The position numbers and the translations under genes were made by a program. This document shows, piece by piece, positions 9,562 to 23,329 of a stretch of DNA of 64,000 nt. Source of the stretch: Pseudevernia furfuracea (Eukaryota; Ascomycota; Lecanoromycetes; Lecanorales; Parmeliaceae); the NCBI GenBank assembly GCA_022315425.1, contig JAIUPT010000032.1, positions 422,501-486,500 on the forward strand, given 5' to 3'. The notes beneath the pieces are model-generated. The model was not told the DNA's origin. It did not search any database and saw nothing but the letters and a program-made list of their open reading frames with translations. Positions within the stretch are counted from its first letter, which is position 1. The number at the start of each line of letters is the position of its first letter.

Positions 9562-12500
9562 ATCGCAGACGCTTGTCTGCTTGTTTTGATTTTTTGATGA
9601 GTGAAGGAAAGAATGACGTAAAAGATGCAAAGAAAGTGTATAATATCGTAGATTTGGATTGAGGGAGCCTCAGACGGGCAACGCTGTGAGAGCGCGCAGT
9701 GTAGGAAAGTACATAAGATCGACGGCGAGAGGCACCAGCGCAGAGTGATTGAAGCTTGAACGACACTACCGGGAAGATTGAGTTTCGGTAATATTTAAGT
9801 CGGCGCAAGAGCTCTTTTTATTTTTTTCAATTTTTTTTTTTAAATGAGGGTCTACGAATCTCTTTTAAAGAATTCGGACCTGCATCCCCTGAATTGCTCA
9901 AATCGTGATACTGTATGGTGTCAGGTTGAGTTTTGGAAACCGTCAGATAGACGCGCTTCGTTTAATGTGAAATCATGTGGTCCAAGCTTGTGGTGTTATG
10001 ATGCTCGGGGTCTTTCGTGTTTTGGGGGCAGGGGGGAGCAATGACGCGTGTGTCGAATTTTACCCGGGGCCTAACAGTAATAAGGCGCATCGACAAGCTG
10101 GATAACCGTCACCCGTCAAACTGGTGGCAAAGAGGAGAATTGGAGTATCGATAACAGGCTGGGGAAAACGGTGCATGTTAACAAGCACGTCCAAATCCAA
10201 CATTATATTGGGTTATTTGGACCTGAGAATAAGAAGTCATCGGGAGATATGTACCTACCTTATGTTAAAACTATGCTAGTCATCCACTTGTGCTACCGTC
10301 TCTGGTATCTTCCGGTCGACTAACCCTGCCCACTACTTTCGGTGGGGATTAAATGATGGGATGATTACTTTAAGATACGGTAAAATAAGTACCACAGGTA
10401 CCAGAAGGTAAAATGGGTAAATACTTTAATGGGTACCTTTGGTAGAAGTCTGAACTCTGAGTAGTGGAAGTCTGTGCGGCTATAAGCTACAGGCTAATTC
10501 AAGTGGCCTGCCGTTCATAAGAGCCGGCTGTTGGTTGATCGACCGCTGATTTTGGATTTTTCATCTTCCTTTTTCTCTATCTTCTTTTCCCCTATGATAT
10601 TGGACGGCAGCATAATGGACAATGATGTTCTCCATGTAATTGGCTAAGCTAAGAACCATATGTCTCCGCAGGTCCCCTGAAACTGGCATGACGTGAAAAG
10701 GCCGCCATGCATCTGCAAGCTAGAGACATTTTGTATCTGAGAAAATTTGGTTATGGCTTGAATGACGAGAGAATTTTGTAAAATGAGTATCGAAGTGCAT
10801 GTGACGCCTGGACTTGCCCTAACAAAGTACGAGTACATATCACAGTACTGCTACTATTATGTACCACCGCTACGAGTACGACTACCTTCTACTTTACTAC
10901 TTCATCCCCTCCTCCCTGTTGGAATTGGAAACAAGGAAGAGGAAAACGCTCTCGCGGATAGACTTATCTTTAGCTTGAGGCAACTCTTGATTAAATCTTG
11001 TCAGATCCCAGCATATATCCCATCCGCCTACGTTTGACCTGTGAGTCCATGTTTCCTCTAGAGGCCCGCATAATTGTAATTATGCACAAAGCACTCTTGC
11101 CGACCCTCCGAAATCGAATGATCGACGCCTCCCAAGAAGTTGAGAAGCCCCCTATCCTACGGTGAGGCTGCCTCGCTTCCTTTTGGAACCGCCTGGAGAA
11201 CCAGTGACCCTTGGATATGGCGCAGAATCTGGCATTTGATCGATTGCCTCCACGCTCTACCACCAAAAGTAGTGTTAAAGAAATCAAGGTCGCAGTAGCA
11301 CGGCAAAACAGACAGATCAGGCGAACAAGTCGGAGACGGCGGAGAGATTTAGGAAGGCGATGGATGGGCATCCGCCATCGTACATGCAGCCACTGATTCG
11401 CCAAATGCGCCTGAGCGGGGGAGCGGCGTAGGGGGCAAAAAATGGGGATTGGGGTGACGGCTCTGGTTCCAGTGGACTGTGGACTTATTAGTGGTGGCTG
11501 GTTCGGTCCAGGCCCTCCCGGGCTCCAACGGAATACACAGTGTGCGCCTTAGAGACCCTTCTTTCCCAGCCTCAAAAGATTAGCAGCCGGCTCGAAAAAA
11601 ACAACCTCTTGCCAGCGTACTCGTACCATTCATTAATACCTATTACCATTTACCACTTTTCTCCTGTTTGGATAATGCGGGGGCAGAAAACGGTTTTGCC
11701 TCGCTCTACGGAGTAGGTACCCTCTACTCTATCCGTAGTCTCTAGAGTATATACCCCGCGTACCTAACCCTTTCGTAAATTACTCATATCCAGACCTTCA
11801 GAGCTGCAGTATGGAGTGCATGGGGCGACTACTAGCCGCGTCAGTCTATCATGCCTACTTACTTATTCTATGAGGATGCATTTTCACAGCGCGTTGAAAA
11901 TCCTTTGAAGACGCATCTAGTGGCCAAAAGCCTTGGCAATCTTCTTTTCTTCGACCACCTTCACATATACGCGACTGGATTTCACGTACTCGGTGTCACC
12001 TTACTTTGCATGATCGTCACGGATTACAGAAGTCAAACACTCAAGCTTCCCGGAACTCTCGCGGGAGATGGCGAACATCAACCCAATCCGATACTGGGGC
12101 AAGGTTTCACCATTCGAACCTCCTGGGCTAATAAGGTGACGATACCCAGAAGAAGTCGAGGGAAATGACCAAAGTCTCTACTTCCTCGAGACCTATGCCT
12201 CTTCGACTTCGTCTCAATGTGAAACCAATCCATACAGATCCTTCTTTTCTACCAAGGAAGCAGAGTAAAATCAGACACTTCACCCTGTTAACGAGGGTTG
12301 TCTGTAATTGAGCTTGACTATTTTACGTTTCACATTCATCACTAGGTACGACCACCATGGACTCGAAAGGAAAAGCCCGGCTCTGTGCCTCATTCGTTCC
12401 TCGAGATTTGCAGACACATCAAGATGCATACGGACAGTGGGGTTAAACCCCCACGGTGAATAACGTTCCTGCATTCAGTAACCCGATTGTGTGCGAGCTC

Positions 12501-15500
12501 AACTAGGCGATGGCTGACGGCTTTTTTACCTATTGGTTACCAAGAATGTCGTAAGCGTGGCGAGCTGCCAGGCATTTCAATACCAGCTAGAAGGATTCAT
12601 CAAGTATTGCCAGCTTCGGTTTCGATAGGCTGTGTTTATGAAGATGGCGGCGAATCATCAACGTTGACCGATAGAAAAATGAATCCTTCAGGGTGATGTT
12701 GGGCTCCAATACAGCATGCACTTACGCGTGCAGCCGTCACAAGGCCTCGACGATCATCACCCTACAGATTATGGTACTACCCTTTCCGTCCTGATTCTCG
12801 GCAGCGGACGCTGCCGTTCACTTCACATTGACATTGATTTGTTATCTCAGCACTTTTCACAAGGTACCGTAGGATCTGTCGCCAAGGAAGCCATTGCGGG
12901 AGGATCTTCATTCCGTCCGTCGCATAGGTTATCGCAGAACAATGAATCGCTTAAGATAGGCCAACGGCTCAGCACACACAACTGCTTCAGACTACTCACC
13001 GTTTCTAACGGACAAGGGAGGGCCATTTCAGCAAAAGGAAATTCGCGATGAGATCCAAACTTGGTTCTCCACTTTGTAAAACGCGCAACCAGTCACACGC
13101 AAGTTTCGTAATCCACCTTCTCTTTCCTCCAGCTCGTTGTTCATTTTGGACACTAAGTAGATTCGGCTCTACTCATCACATGCGCTGCGCTTTCAGTGGG
13201 CAGGGCCGCAGAGCAAGCTGCTTCTGTCGGGCTTGACAATGGTTTACTCTCACTCCACTTAGATAACATCAAAATGGCAGACCTTGTTAGGATTGGCACT
13301 GTCATTCAAACAGTGATTGAAAGGGTCCGGTTCGTTGTGTTCCTGACACGCTTGTGGGTCACTAAGTGAACAAAAGCTCAATCAGCGACCCTGGTGAGTG
13401 TCTACGCTTTGGTGTCAGTGCTTACTCATTCTCATTTTCCAAACATATGCCACTATTAAGGACTGTCGTTAGCATGTCCTATACGTTATGTCGCATCTAT
13501 GCTTGCTCGGCGAGTATGGTAATCTTTAACCAATCGCTACTATATATAGATATCTAATTTCCTCAGTCGAAAAAATGTTCGCGTCACATGACCTCAATCT
13601 CGCTCTCTCTTCACCAGGAAATTATAAGCGAGCTCTTGGATTAGCTGTCTATCAGCCCAAGCCGGATGAGACGGGAAGGAAGAAAGGCGTTTTCAGACGC
13701 CTGGTGACGCGGCAGAACACGAGGTTGTAATACGGAAATGTTTCACTTTCTCGTCCCATGTTACTCACTCACTAAGATCTTATGAGGTTGCAAAATTGAA
13801 GAAGTTGCGGAGCCAAGTCCGGTACAAGACAGAGACCCACCTAAAAACAGCCTCACGGGGAACCTACCAACAAACGCTAAACCTTCACTGTTGGTAAGTG
13901 GTAACAGCGCTAACTTTCTGATTTTAAAGCACAGACGGTGAAAATCTTCTCGGCGCTTGATCAGGCAGACAAAGGCATCGGCTTCTCCATAAGTGTTCAG
14001 GCAAGTACACGTGGTTCAAGCACCATACATACCTGATCACATGCCGAGTCGACGTTGATCACGGCAGCCACCTACATTTTCTGTGCGCCTTTGAGATGCA
14101 CTTCCATTTTGGCCGGGGTGAGCTGCGTGGGGGTCATATCACAAACATCACATAGAGGTCTTCAGAACGGTCTGACTGCTCACCGTTCTGAATACCTCGA
14201 TTTTCACCTGGCCTGTCAGCTGCACCTTCCTTCTCAAAGCTCAGGTCTACGTTTCATTCCGGGGCTTGGTCATGTTCTTCGTCATTACCGAAGAGACTGC
14301 GAGCTCTCTGGCTATCTGTTCAACATTTTGCCACAATTGGAAGCGCCGAGATAGCTCGTCTCACTTTTGAAAACTAAAATCGATAATAATCTGTAGAAGC
14401 TAGCAATATTATTCAGCAACAATTTGATTCGTCTTATCATAGTCCAAAGATGTCAGCGTTCTTTGCGGAGACGATCTCCTTGATGAGTGATCGCTCCTCA
14501 GCCTCTTATAATTTCACCTTTATGAAATTCCAAAGCTTTTAGATGGCTTTCTGTTCAGCGATATCATACGAGTGTGTCATACAGTGGACATCGAACTCAT
14601 CTTTGCGTTTTCAGCGAGCACCCCATGGACTTGATGACCAGTACAGCTATCCGTGAAAGCATTCAAACTCGCCTGCCTTGCCCCTCCTCCTCGAACCAGT
14701 GAAGGCGCTGTAACAACCGATTTGGTCGATCAATTTGCTGTCATCGCTGGGATGACGAGAACTTTGGAATATCAGACAGCGTTCAATCGATTCCTCGTGG
14801 ATGAAGAGTTCGTCGCCTATTACTAGTACGCACTTGACAAATCCTGCTGCTGCTGCAGACGAGCAAGCAACTTGGGCTCGTATCGAATATTCAAACGTGA
14901 GTGCACACGCATGCAACGCGTATGAGGCACACTATTCATCATGGATATATTTGCAGATCGAACGTGCAGAGGCTTCCGAGAGTCAAGTCTGATGGATTTT
15001 TACTTCTAGAGAACGCGAGAAAGCTCAGCTGAAATGACATCTTGGACAGATTTGAAGGGCCGACAATCTTTTCAAATACTTGACTGTGAACGCCATCCGT
15101 CACAGTGCTGTCCAATTCTATCACTTTGATTCGGCACTTCCATTCCCTCTCGCACTGAACCTCACTACCATCCTCACTCTAAAGGTGGGATCCCGAGGTC
15201 CTAGCAAAAGGAGATACGTCATCTTATAGGGAAGCTACGTGAGGCTTTGGTTCGAGTCAACGTTCGGAAAGGTTCCCCCCGTCGTGATTGAGGGTGTGGA
15301 AGTGAATCAGCCTTCATCAACTCGCGCTCAATGTCAACGCGGAACATGGGCCATAATCCACCAAATCCAGGCAGCAGCCAGCACCATGCACAAAACGGAC
15401 GTCAGATCCCAACCCGGACCGCCAGCGCCAGACTCAATTCAGGACCAACTACAAATCCAGAACGAACATCCAGGCCAATCATTTTATCCATTCACTCCAC

Positions 15501-18500
15501 CCTCTTGCATTTACCATCAGCTACCTCACTCTGCATTTTATCCAGTCACTTCACCCTCTTACATTTACCTTCTTCAACTGCCTCACACTAAGCTGGGTGG
15601 ACTCATGTTTGAAACCCCGCGCATTGACATAGCTACCACAGTAGCAGAACTACCCAAGTGGTTTTCGAAGGTAGAGACGTACGAGGGTCGGGGCTTCTCC
15701 CGGGACGAAATCGAGAGTCATTTGGTGGACTGGTCAAGAGTTGGGGTGGAAAAGGGCCATCGGTGGAGATTCCCACCCACCGTTCAATGTTCTCCTAGGC
15801 TTAGCGTCGAAGGAATACGCCAATATCTGCCCAAGCCAGAGGCCCTTCTCGATGCTTGGCGACTTGTTACTTGTTGAACACCTCATTCCAGACTCCGACT
15901 CTAAGCGGCTTAATCAATACTCGAACCTGCCCGGACGTCGCGTTGCTCATAGATCTGCAAAGACAGGTTCTCCGCAGACTGTCTCCTCTACATACCGGAG
16001 TATACCTCGTAACATCTCAACGCTTAGGCCGAGGAAGATCGTCGGAAACAGTCACGACGGCCACGATGAATCCAGGCAGACTCCCATCGAATTAGTGGCC
16101 ACTGCCCGTGACCTGCACATTAGAGACCTAATGGTATCTCTCCTCATTGATAAACCAGTCTGGGGTAAAGGTACTCCACAATCCTCCTGTAGGCAAGACC
16201 TTCACGGGCAATCCCCGGTAACTCATTGGAGATCGCCTGGGTCTTTCGCCGTGTCGTCTTCGAACCGTGGGCATATGAGCAAAAGGTGTCGAGCCACCGA
16301 ACAAGCGAAACAAGAGATTCGAAAGCTTCACGCGGGGTGTCCGAGCCATATGCGGTGAAGCAGGTGACGCAGGTCGGTCGGACTTTATTCTCTCCATTTT
16401 TGCCTCTAGCAGTCGCAACCGATTCAAAATCCAATTCAAAGCATTTTTTGTGCCGTTATCTGTCTCACTTTTTTCCCAGCGTCAATTCCACTGCCTCACT
16501 TCGCCGGCTTGGTCGAGGTCTGGCTCCCCGAGGTATACGAAGCAGTATCGTATGCTGCAAGTCCAACATCACTCTGCTCCTTCAGTCTCCGACGGCTTCT
16601 TTGCTGCAGGAAGAATCCTCTACGTTTGAGGATTCTTTGTGTCAATCCGCATCGAGGACATCCATGGCACTGACGAGATAGTCAAGGGCGGGGCAGACTG
16701 GGCATTGGGCTACGGGTATCTATCGACAGGAGAGTATACGGGGTGCGATTCTCCTTGTTCTAACTGACTGGAGGCATCAGAGGCCTGACGTGGAACCCGC
16801 AGGTCGGCTCCTGGCACTGTTGGCGGAAGAAATGGTCGATGCGTGAGATGGTCGACGACAGATGCGTGCCTCACGATCAGAGCGAAAAGGATTTCGACTC
16901 GCAAGTCGTCGGCGATACTGACTCTCCGTATCGACGTCGATGTGGTCGCTGTCATTGCTGGTGTTGCAGATATGGCCGGCGTTGCTCTTTCACACTGAGT
17001 CATGTTGCGTCGACTTTGTATTTCTGTACGTTGAATCCGGAAGTTCTGGTTCGAAACCGTCATCATCATCATCTTTCTGCGAGTCTTAGATCTGAGCGCA
17101 AGGAAGCACGCAGCGAAACCATCAAATCGCTGGACTCGTCGCTCCCTTGGAATCGGCACCTTCGCCTGCGCCAGGCGACGCTGCTGGGCTTGAACAAGTG
17201 GTTCGAGTCAGAAGGAACTCTTCCTACATTTGCAGGATTCCTCGGTTTTTGAAGTAAAGAGCACTTTGCATGGGTGTGCTACTGGTGTGGAGGTGTGGGT
17301 ACTCATGATTTCTCGGCTTTGTCTGAAGACCAGCTATCATTGCAATCTTTTCATGATGAATGTATTCGTAGCAGATGCTCTGATCCAAACTGCGTAATTT
17401 TTTAGATTACAGACCCCCAACCCTTTTTCGATCATGGGCTGAAAACGCACCAATTTCGTCGGCTCGGATGCTGGTCGAGCTTTCATTGCCGGATTCCATA
17501 GGCTCATGTCCCCAATCGTTCGTCCAATTGTCTCTGGAATGTAGACGCATGTAGAGAACAACCCTTCCAAATTGGCAAGCCAGTAGACTTCGCGCTGAAT
17601 ACTCGCTAGAAATACCCCACTCTCCGTTGGAATGTCCCAATATCAGACTGAGAAGCCAAAATTTCGTACGTCGCGCGCCTATATTGTTTCGAATAGTTGC
17701 TGCTCATGCACGAGTTTGAACTATCAAGGCAAAGCCAGAATACAACGCGAAAATTTCAGCTGCGACCAGTAAAGGGTTGCATCAGCGACGTTGAAGACTC
17801 GGAATCAGATTCTTCGCAGAACTTAGATCCTTTGTACAGTTCAATGAGACATCACGTCGGTAAGAAAAACAAAACTAGCTCTGCTTACCTTGAGTTTCCA
17901 GAATCAGACAAGCTGCCGGCTCACTGAGCTGAACAGACTCAATGAAAGAGGACGAGCGAGATTCTTGCAGACAGTCGCGGGCGGTGCAGGCCCAGCACAA
18001 TGACAAGAAGATTCGCCAGACGCCGATCTTCTCCCAAAAATTTGCCTATTTGCTACTCCTCGTGCCCAAGAAGACGTGAAGTGATGGTCTTGGACCCTCA
18101 TATGTCAGTATTCGCACCAGCGCGCAGTATGAACAGTGATATCGTTAGGCAAATGAACCATTGGTGCTGCAGAAAGCTTTAGGAAAAGAGCCCACACTGT
18201 CCTACATATTGGGAGTTGAGAAACGCGCAAGCCGCTGCTTACCTTGAGGAATCAACTTATGTGTTTTTCCCACATGAAACTCAGTGGGATCGCAAGTTGA
18301 CGTGTAATTTGGGTATCGAAGCCGGAGTTCGACTCACAGAGAAGCGCATACGACGGATCTTCGTCATTTCGTTTGCTGGGCTATCGATGAAGCCCCAGGA
18401 TTTTAGCGATTCTGATGAATTTGCGATCCCAAATGCTCCTGTGGCATGTGTGAACTTTACTCGCTGTTTGACACGAAAGCATTGCATACCAACACAATAC

Positions 18501-19683
18501 AGGATTCCTTGCCGTGCATGACGAAGAGAGTAATTTCCTGTCGTGAGTGAGAAAAGCTGTATGCATTATACGTAGAGTGAAATGATGACCCTAAGACGGG
18601 CTCTCCCGACAGTGACAGTGCCTTTCAATTGATCACTCAATCACGGAATTGCCACAGAGCTGAGTCAAATACAGGAGACATCTCTGATACATGAACGGGC
18701 CCCTCTCGATAGAGTCATATTTCTGAGCCAGATGGTCTGCTACTGAGCTGGGAGGATAGCATTAACGTCAGTCAACGCCAGGAAGGAAAGGGTCTGTAGC
18801 CTGTAGACTGGACACTCGCTACCATATCAAAAGCCAATGTGGATCCGGCAAAGTTGAAATTACCATAGACGCCATGGTCCTGGTTTCACCCATTTGTTCC
18901 AATCTTCTGCGAAGCAGTAAAACACTTGTTCAACACTATCCCTCCGTTATAAGATCTTAGATTTATAATTCTTCTATATAGATCTATCTATTATTTAATC
19001 TTTTCTTACGACTGGTGCGATAATATATGGAGGTCAGCCCTGAACGCCAAGACTCATATCGGATGACGCCCTGCATACAAAGCTGAGGCTGCCTTCCGAA
19101 AGTAGGGTTAGGGTTTTGTTCAGGAGTTTACGTGCAGACCTCCGTAAGCGTTAATTTTTAAAATAAATAGCTGCTTACGAGGTGGCCATCTGCTTGTGGA
19201 TCGTCCGCGCAGGAGTCGCTGCGCCAGGTAGGATGCGATGAATATCGTGCATCAGAAATTCAGACTTGTTTTACCTTGCCAAGAAATGCCAAGAAATGCC
19301 AAGAGTAACATCGGCTCGGTAGATCTGCCGAGGTGCCGATGGTTTTAGAAAGGTGCAGCCCGACCCCGGGTCCAGGCCAGAGTGCCAGACAGGATTCGTG
19401 CCTCCAGCCAAACCCAATCCCAACCTCAAACCCTGCCGATATTTGGATACATATCCTGTGCATTTTTAAGAGTCGTCGTGCTCTGTATCTGAATCTTAGG
19501 TCCTGCACTACCATTCTAGATACCTTATCTGGGTCGGTTCCTAGTCCTGTGACGATGCAGGCTCAATTGCCATCACCAACTCGCAGCATTCGCCTCTAGG
19601 CGTGTTGTCTGTGCGCTGAGCCCGCAAGCAAAGCTGCTCAAGAATCTACAGAGACAATTTCCGGCACAGCTCGCCAAGCAGTC
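9562..19683. other. Ten-kilobase gene-poor region
   Basis: I found no gene here with a recognisable domain and coherent exon structure. The first 2-3 kb is presumably the WOPR 5' leader and promoter; there are T-rich tracts at 9818-9841 and several taggtacc-type repeats at 10.2-10.5 and 11.6-11.8 kb. Between about 13.2 and 18.6 kb there are short fragments that look like decayed coding DNA. Examples are a plus-strand MADLVRIGTVIQTVIERVR start at 13273, a 51-codon frame at 13575-13730, a 212-codon frame at 15239-15877, and a minus-strand EERSLIKEIVSAKNADI piece at about 14455-14510 recalling the second exon of STAND-N proteins. None can be assembled into a gene by eye. An AT-rich patch lies at 18955-19030. 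Confidence 0.4.
15239..15877 (+). CDS. Unassigned 212-codon open frame in the gene-poor region
   Basis: The longest continuous frame in the 9.6-19.7 kb region. The N-terminal third is not distinctive, and the middle has two near-repeats ending in SYIYLLQLPH/SCIYHQLPHS. The last third (ETYEGRGFSRDEIESHL, GVEKGHRWRFPPTV) has a protein-like mix of charged residues. I recognise no family and see no supporting intron signals. It could be a chance frame, or an exon of a decayed gene whose other parts are scattered downstream to about 16.7 kb. Confidence 0.2.
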   Translation: MRLWFESTFGKVPPVVIEGVEVNQPSSTRAQCQRGTWAIIHQIQAAASTMHKTDVRSQPGPPAPDSIQDQLQIQNEHPGQSFYPFTPPSCIYHQLPHSAFYPVTSPSYIYLLQLPHTKLGGLMFETPRIDIATTVAELPKWFSKVETYEGRGFSRDEIESHLVDWSRVGVEKGHRWRFPPTVQCSPRLSVEGIRQYLPKPEALLDAWRLVTC

Positions 19684-22600
19684 ATGGATTCAGACGCGAC
19701 CATGCGTCAACTCGAGCCCCGTTGGAACGCCGGGATGATCGCGGCATCCATTGCCATCTCCTTCCTGGGGGCTTTCACCTCTACGCAACTGTTCGTTCCT
19801 TATTATCACTTCTACCTTCTTTCCACTTGAAACCTGACACTTTTCGTAGTATGTGCCAGGCGAGAATGTCCCTTCACTTCTCAAGTGTGCTCATTTGGAC
19901 CATACTAGGAAGCCTCACCTTCGGCTTCTGCTCGATCTGGAGCCTCCACTTCGTCGCAATGTTAGCATGCGAATTGGATCTCCCAATTGGAATCGACGTT
20001 TCCCTGACGATCCTCAGCGCTGTTCTCGCCGTCTTATTTACCTTTGCAGCACTGGCATCTGATCTACTATGGGATACATATACAAGAAGCAGACGGAGAA
20101 GTTATCGAGCTCTGAGAAGAAAACGAACGACGAGCTCCTCGACGAAACGTTCGAAGTTGAGTGAGCGTGACCCCTCATCCGAACGCCTCTTGCATCCCAT
20201 CGAGGAGGAGGAGGGAGAGGAATATGAAGAGGAACGCTACGATCAGGATGCAGAGGATACACAATCGCCACTACCTTTAAAAAATCCCTCCGAACAAGAC
20301 AGAAATGGGACATCCAAACCTGATACCCCGCCCGAGACTCCACCTATCTCTCCGCAGCCCATCCTCCATCGTGACCCAGGACACAAGTTGTTGGGTTTGC
20401 ATCTGAACGGATCAGCTGTCGAAACGCCAACGAAGCTCTCAGCCCAGGTTCCAGAACACATAACACCAACGCGTGTAGAGAGTTCCGAAAGTTCGACAGG
20501 ATTCCCAGGGTTCCCAAGATATCAGAGAAGGTCGAGTGATCAATCAATATCACGGCGATCTGATTCGTTTATGGGGTCAACTTATAGCTCCTACGGTATC
20601 AGTAGTATTATGAATCTCGCATACCGAAGTACATCGCCTGCAAAGAATGCGTTCATAACAACTGGCGAAGCACTTTACGCAGGTTGTACATGGAGGAATA
20701 TCATCAAAGGTTTCTTATGGAGCTTGGCCATCACAAGCATGCACTACGTTGGCATTGCTGCGCTGCGTATTCCACAGGGAGACTTCACTCTTAAACCACC
20801 GCTCGTCATCTTGTCCGGTCTGATTAGCTGGGCCGTCTGTCTTGTCGGATGCGTCTTGATGTCCCAGATAGAAACTCACTTGGCCCAACAGTTCCTCTTC
20901 GCGTTCGTAGCATGCAGCGGCGTCGCTGCAATGCACTTTACTGGTACGTTTGTTTAGACTAGCATCAAAAGCCACTGTTGACACGTTCACAGGAATGCGA
21001 GCTGCAACGTACGTACATTTAGGAGTAAACCCTTTTCCTTTGATATCAGACTTGAGCTACCAGCCATTTTTGGGGAGTAATGGGCTGGTTCTACTCTTTG
21101 AATTTGTCTTTCAAGGGGGCTCAAAGAGATGATTACCGGAGCAAAAGGCTCTTTCAGCTCTCCAGACCCGTCTTGTATTCAAGTCACAGGCTATGTTTGG
21201 GGAGTAAAAAGCTCTTCTACACTTCAGGGCTAGATTCTATTTTGATTCACCAAGCTATGTTTTTGGAGGATACGATTCTTTCTCCTCCGAATACTTGTAT
21301 TGTTACTCAGTTTTATGCTTTGGAAAAGCGATGCTAACCCTGAATTCTGCGTAGATTCTGGTCACACGCCGAACCATCTGACAAAAGAGGCTATCCCCCT
21401 GCGCTAGCTGTTGCTATTGGTAGTATCGCCATCACGACGTGTATTGCCGCCAACTTTCTCTTGGCACATGTGGCAACGATCTCGCGCAACAAGCTGGCAG
21501 AGATTGTAATGACACGGAAGCAATTATGGAGGACTATTGCACAGAAGGAGAATGCAGAAGCTGCCGCTGCCGCTAGAAGCGACTTCATAGCGTCGGCTTC
21601 CCACGAGATCAGGACCCCCCTCCACCACCTCCAAGGTACGAAAGGCTCGTTTCACACCTAAATCTTGTCTTGTAATCCAGACTGTTACATCAAGAAATTC
21701 TTACTAACCCTGCAATTTGCAGGCTACGGCGACTTGCTATCCCGAACTGAGTTGACTGAAGAAGGCCGCATACTTCTCTACGCAATCCAGCACGCCACAA
21801 AGACGCTTTCCTTGAGTATGTTGGAAGCAATTGCTGTTGTTCACTTCATACTGATCGTTTCACAGTCACGAATAACGTACTGGATTGGTCAAAGTTAGAA
21901 AAGGATGCCGAGGCCGTTTGCCGTCCTGTCGCTCTAGACATGAGAACCGTCTGTGAATCAATTCTAATGCTTCTGCCCAACAAAGATGACGAAGCAGATG
22001 TAAATCTCATGGTTGTTGTGTCTGCGACTGTACCACATTCACTCTTCCTGGACGAAACTTACATTCAGCGGATCCTCATGAATCTTCTTTCCAACGCTAT
22101 GAAGTTCACTAGGTCTGGCTACGTCATGTTGTTGATAGAGATGAAGAACGACAAGCTTGTTGCCACGGTCAAAGACACAGGGACCGGCATTCCCCCGTCA
22201 TTTTTGCCTCAATTGTTTGAGCCTTTCAAACAGGCAATAACTAGAGGATCGCAAAGAGGAACGGGACTAGGAATGAGTATCGTCAAACAGCTGCTACACA
22301 AAATGCAGGGGACGATTGAAGTAGAGAGCAGACATCCAGATACAGCGTCAGTGGGGCCAGGTCAGACCGGCAGTACTTTCACCGTTACATTACCCGCGCC
22401 GTTGTCTAGTACGCCAGATCCTGAGCCCTTTCTTACCGAAGCACTTCCTAGCATTGCGGTGTTCCATGGGGATAACGAGCGATCTTTTGAAGGACTGCGT
22501 ACCGCTTGGGAGACTTCTGGATTTGACGTTGTGAGGGTCAGAGATTTCTCTCATCTCTCTGACTCGGAATGGAAGTATGTATGGGCAGACTTACCGTTCT

Positions 22601-23324
22601 TGAAAGGAAACCCGCGTTGTCTCCAACAACTCCTCGAGCAGGATCGGTGGCAGGTCCTTGTGCCATACGACACGCAAGAGGCGCTACGGCAGACCCCTAG
22701 TGTACTGTGCGGGCCACGTCTGATCCGTTTGCAAAAGCCATTGCTATGGCATACTTTCGCTGATCAGATCGCCTCTGCCGGCGAGCCCTCTAATAATGCC
22801 ACTCTTGCCAGAACAGTCCGATTTGCACCGCAGGTTGACATTATGGATGGCAACGACAAGGAACAGCCTCAGGAAGCTACAGCAAAGAATTCGGTAATAC
22901 TTTTAGTTGAAGATAATCCGGTATGATCTTTGCTATGTCGTCTTTAAAAATCTGCTGACGTCTACCTTAGATCAATCAGAAACTCGGCAAGAAGATGTTA
23001 ACAGCCTTGAAGTATCAAGTTTTGCTTGCAAATGACGGCGAGGAAGCTATCGAGCAAATTATGAAGCACGATGCGATCATAGACGCAATACTAATGGACC
23101 AGTCCATGCCCGTCAAGGATGGCATCACCGCAACGAGGGAGATACGTGCAATGGAAACAGCTGGAACACTTTCGCGGAGAAGACCTATCATCGCTGTAAC
23201 CGCCGTTGTCAGTGCTCAAGCTCAGGCCTTGTTTAAAGCAGCCGGCGCGGAGGACTTCCTTACAAAACCATTGTCCCTGTCGAAGCTCGAGCAGACTTTG
23301 GCGATATATTTGCCTCAGCAGTGA
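19684..23324 (+). CDS. MHYT-domain hybrid sensor histidine kinase
   Basis: Seven exons fit canonical splice sites: 19684-19790, 19850-20943, 20993-21008, 21355-21635, 21723-21815, 21866-22920 and 22971-23324. They give 999 residues. Residues about 10-115 and 330-425 hold MHYT-type membrane helices (WSLHFVAML, TSMHYVGIAAL, AAMHFTGMRAAT), split by a long charged cytoplasmic insert (about 130-320). A final helix leads to the H-box SASHEIRTPL, N-box MNLLSNAMKF, G1 DTGTGIP and G2 GTGLGMSIVK. The C terminus is a receiver domain: VEDNP acidic pocket, phospho-acceptor Asp in LMDQSMP, AVTA switch residue and TKP lysine. It should autophosphorylate on His and pass phosphate to its own Asp and then to an HPt protein. 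MHYT domains are proposed to sense diatomic gases through metal. Exon 3 is only 16 nt and intron 3 is 346 nt, much longer than the others (50-90 nt). Confidence 0.92.
20993..21008 (+). other. 16-nt micro-exon of the MHYT histidine kinase
   Basis: Between a TTCACAG acceptor and a GTACGT donor, this micro-exon supplies the bases that restore the frame from MHFTG (exon 2) to TFWSHAEPSDKRG (exon 4), encoding MRAA plus two split codons. Skipping it would shift the frame and remove the kinase and receiver. The neighbouring intron has a GCTAACC branch-like site at 21333-21339. Confidence 0.75.
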
Positions 23325-23329
23325 AGACG

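Noticed and set aside
16710..17252. Overlapping 149- and 137-codon frames on opposite strands
   Set aside because: Neither shows a known motif; one contains His and Met runs from simple repeats. Not supported as genes.
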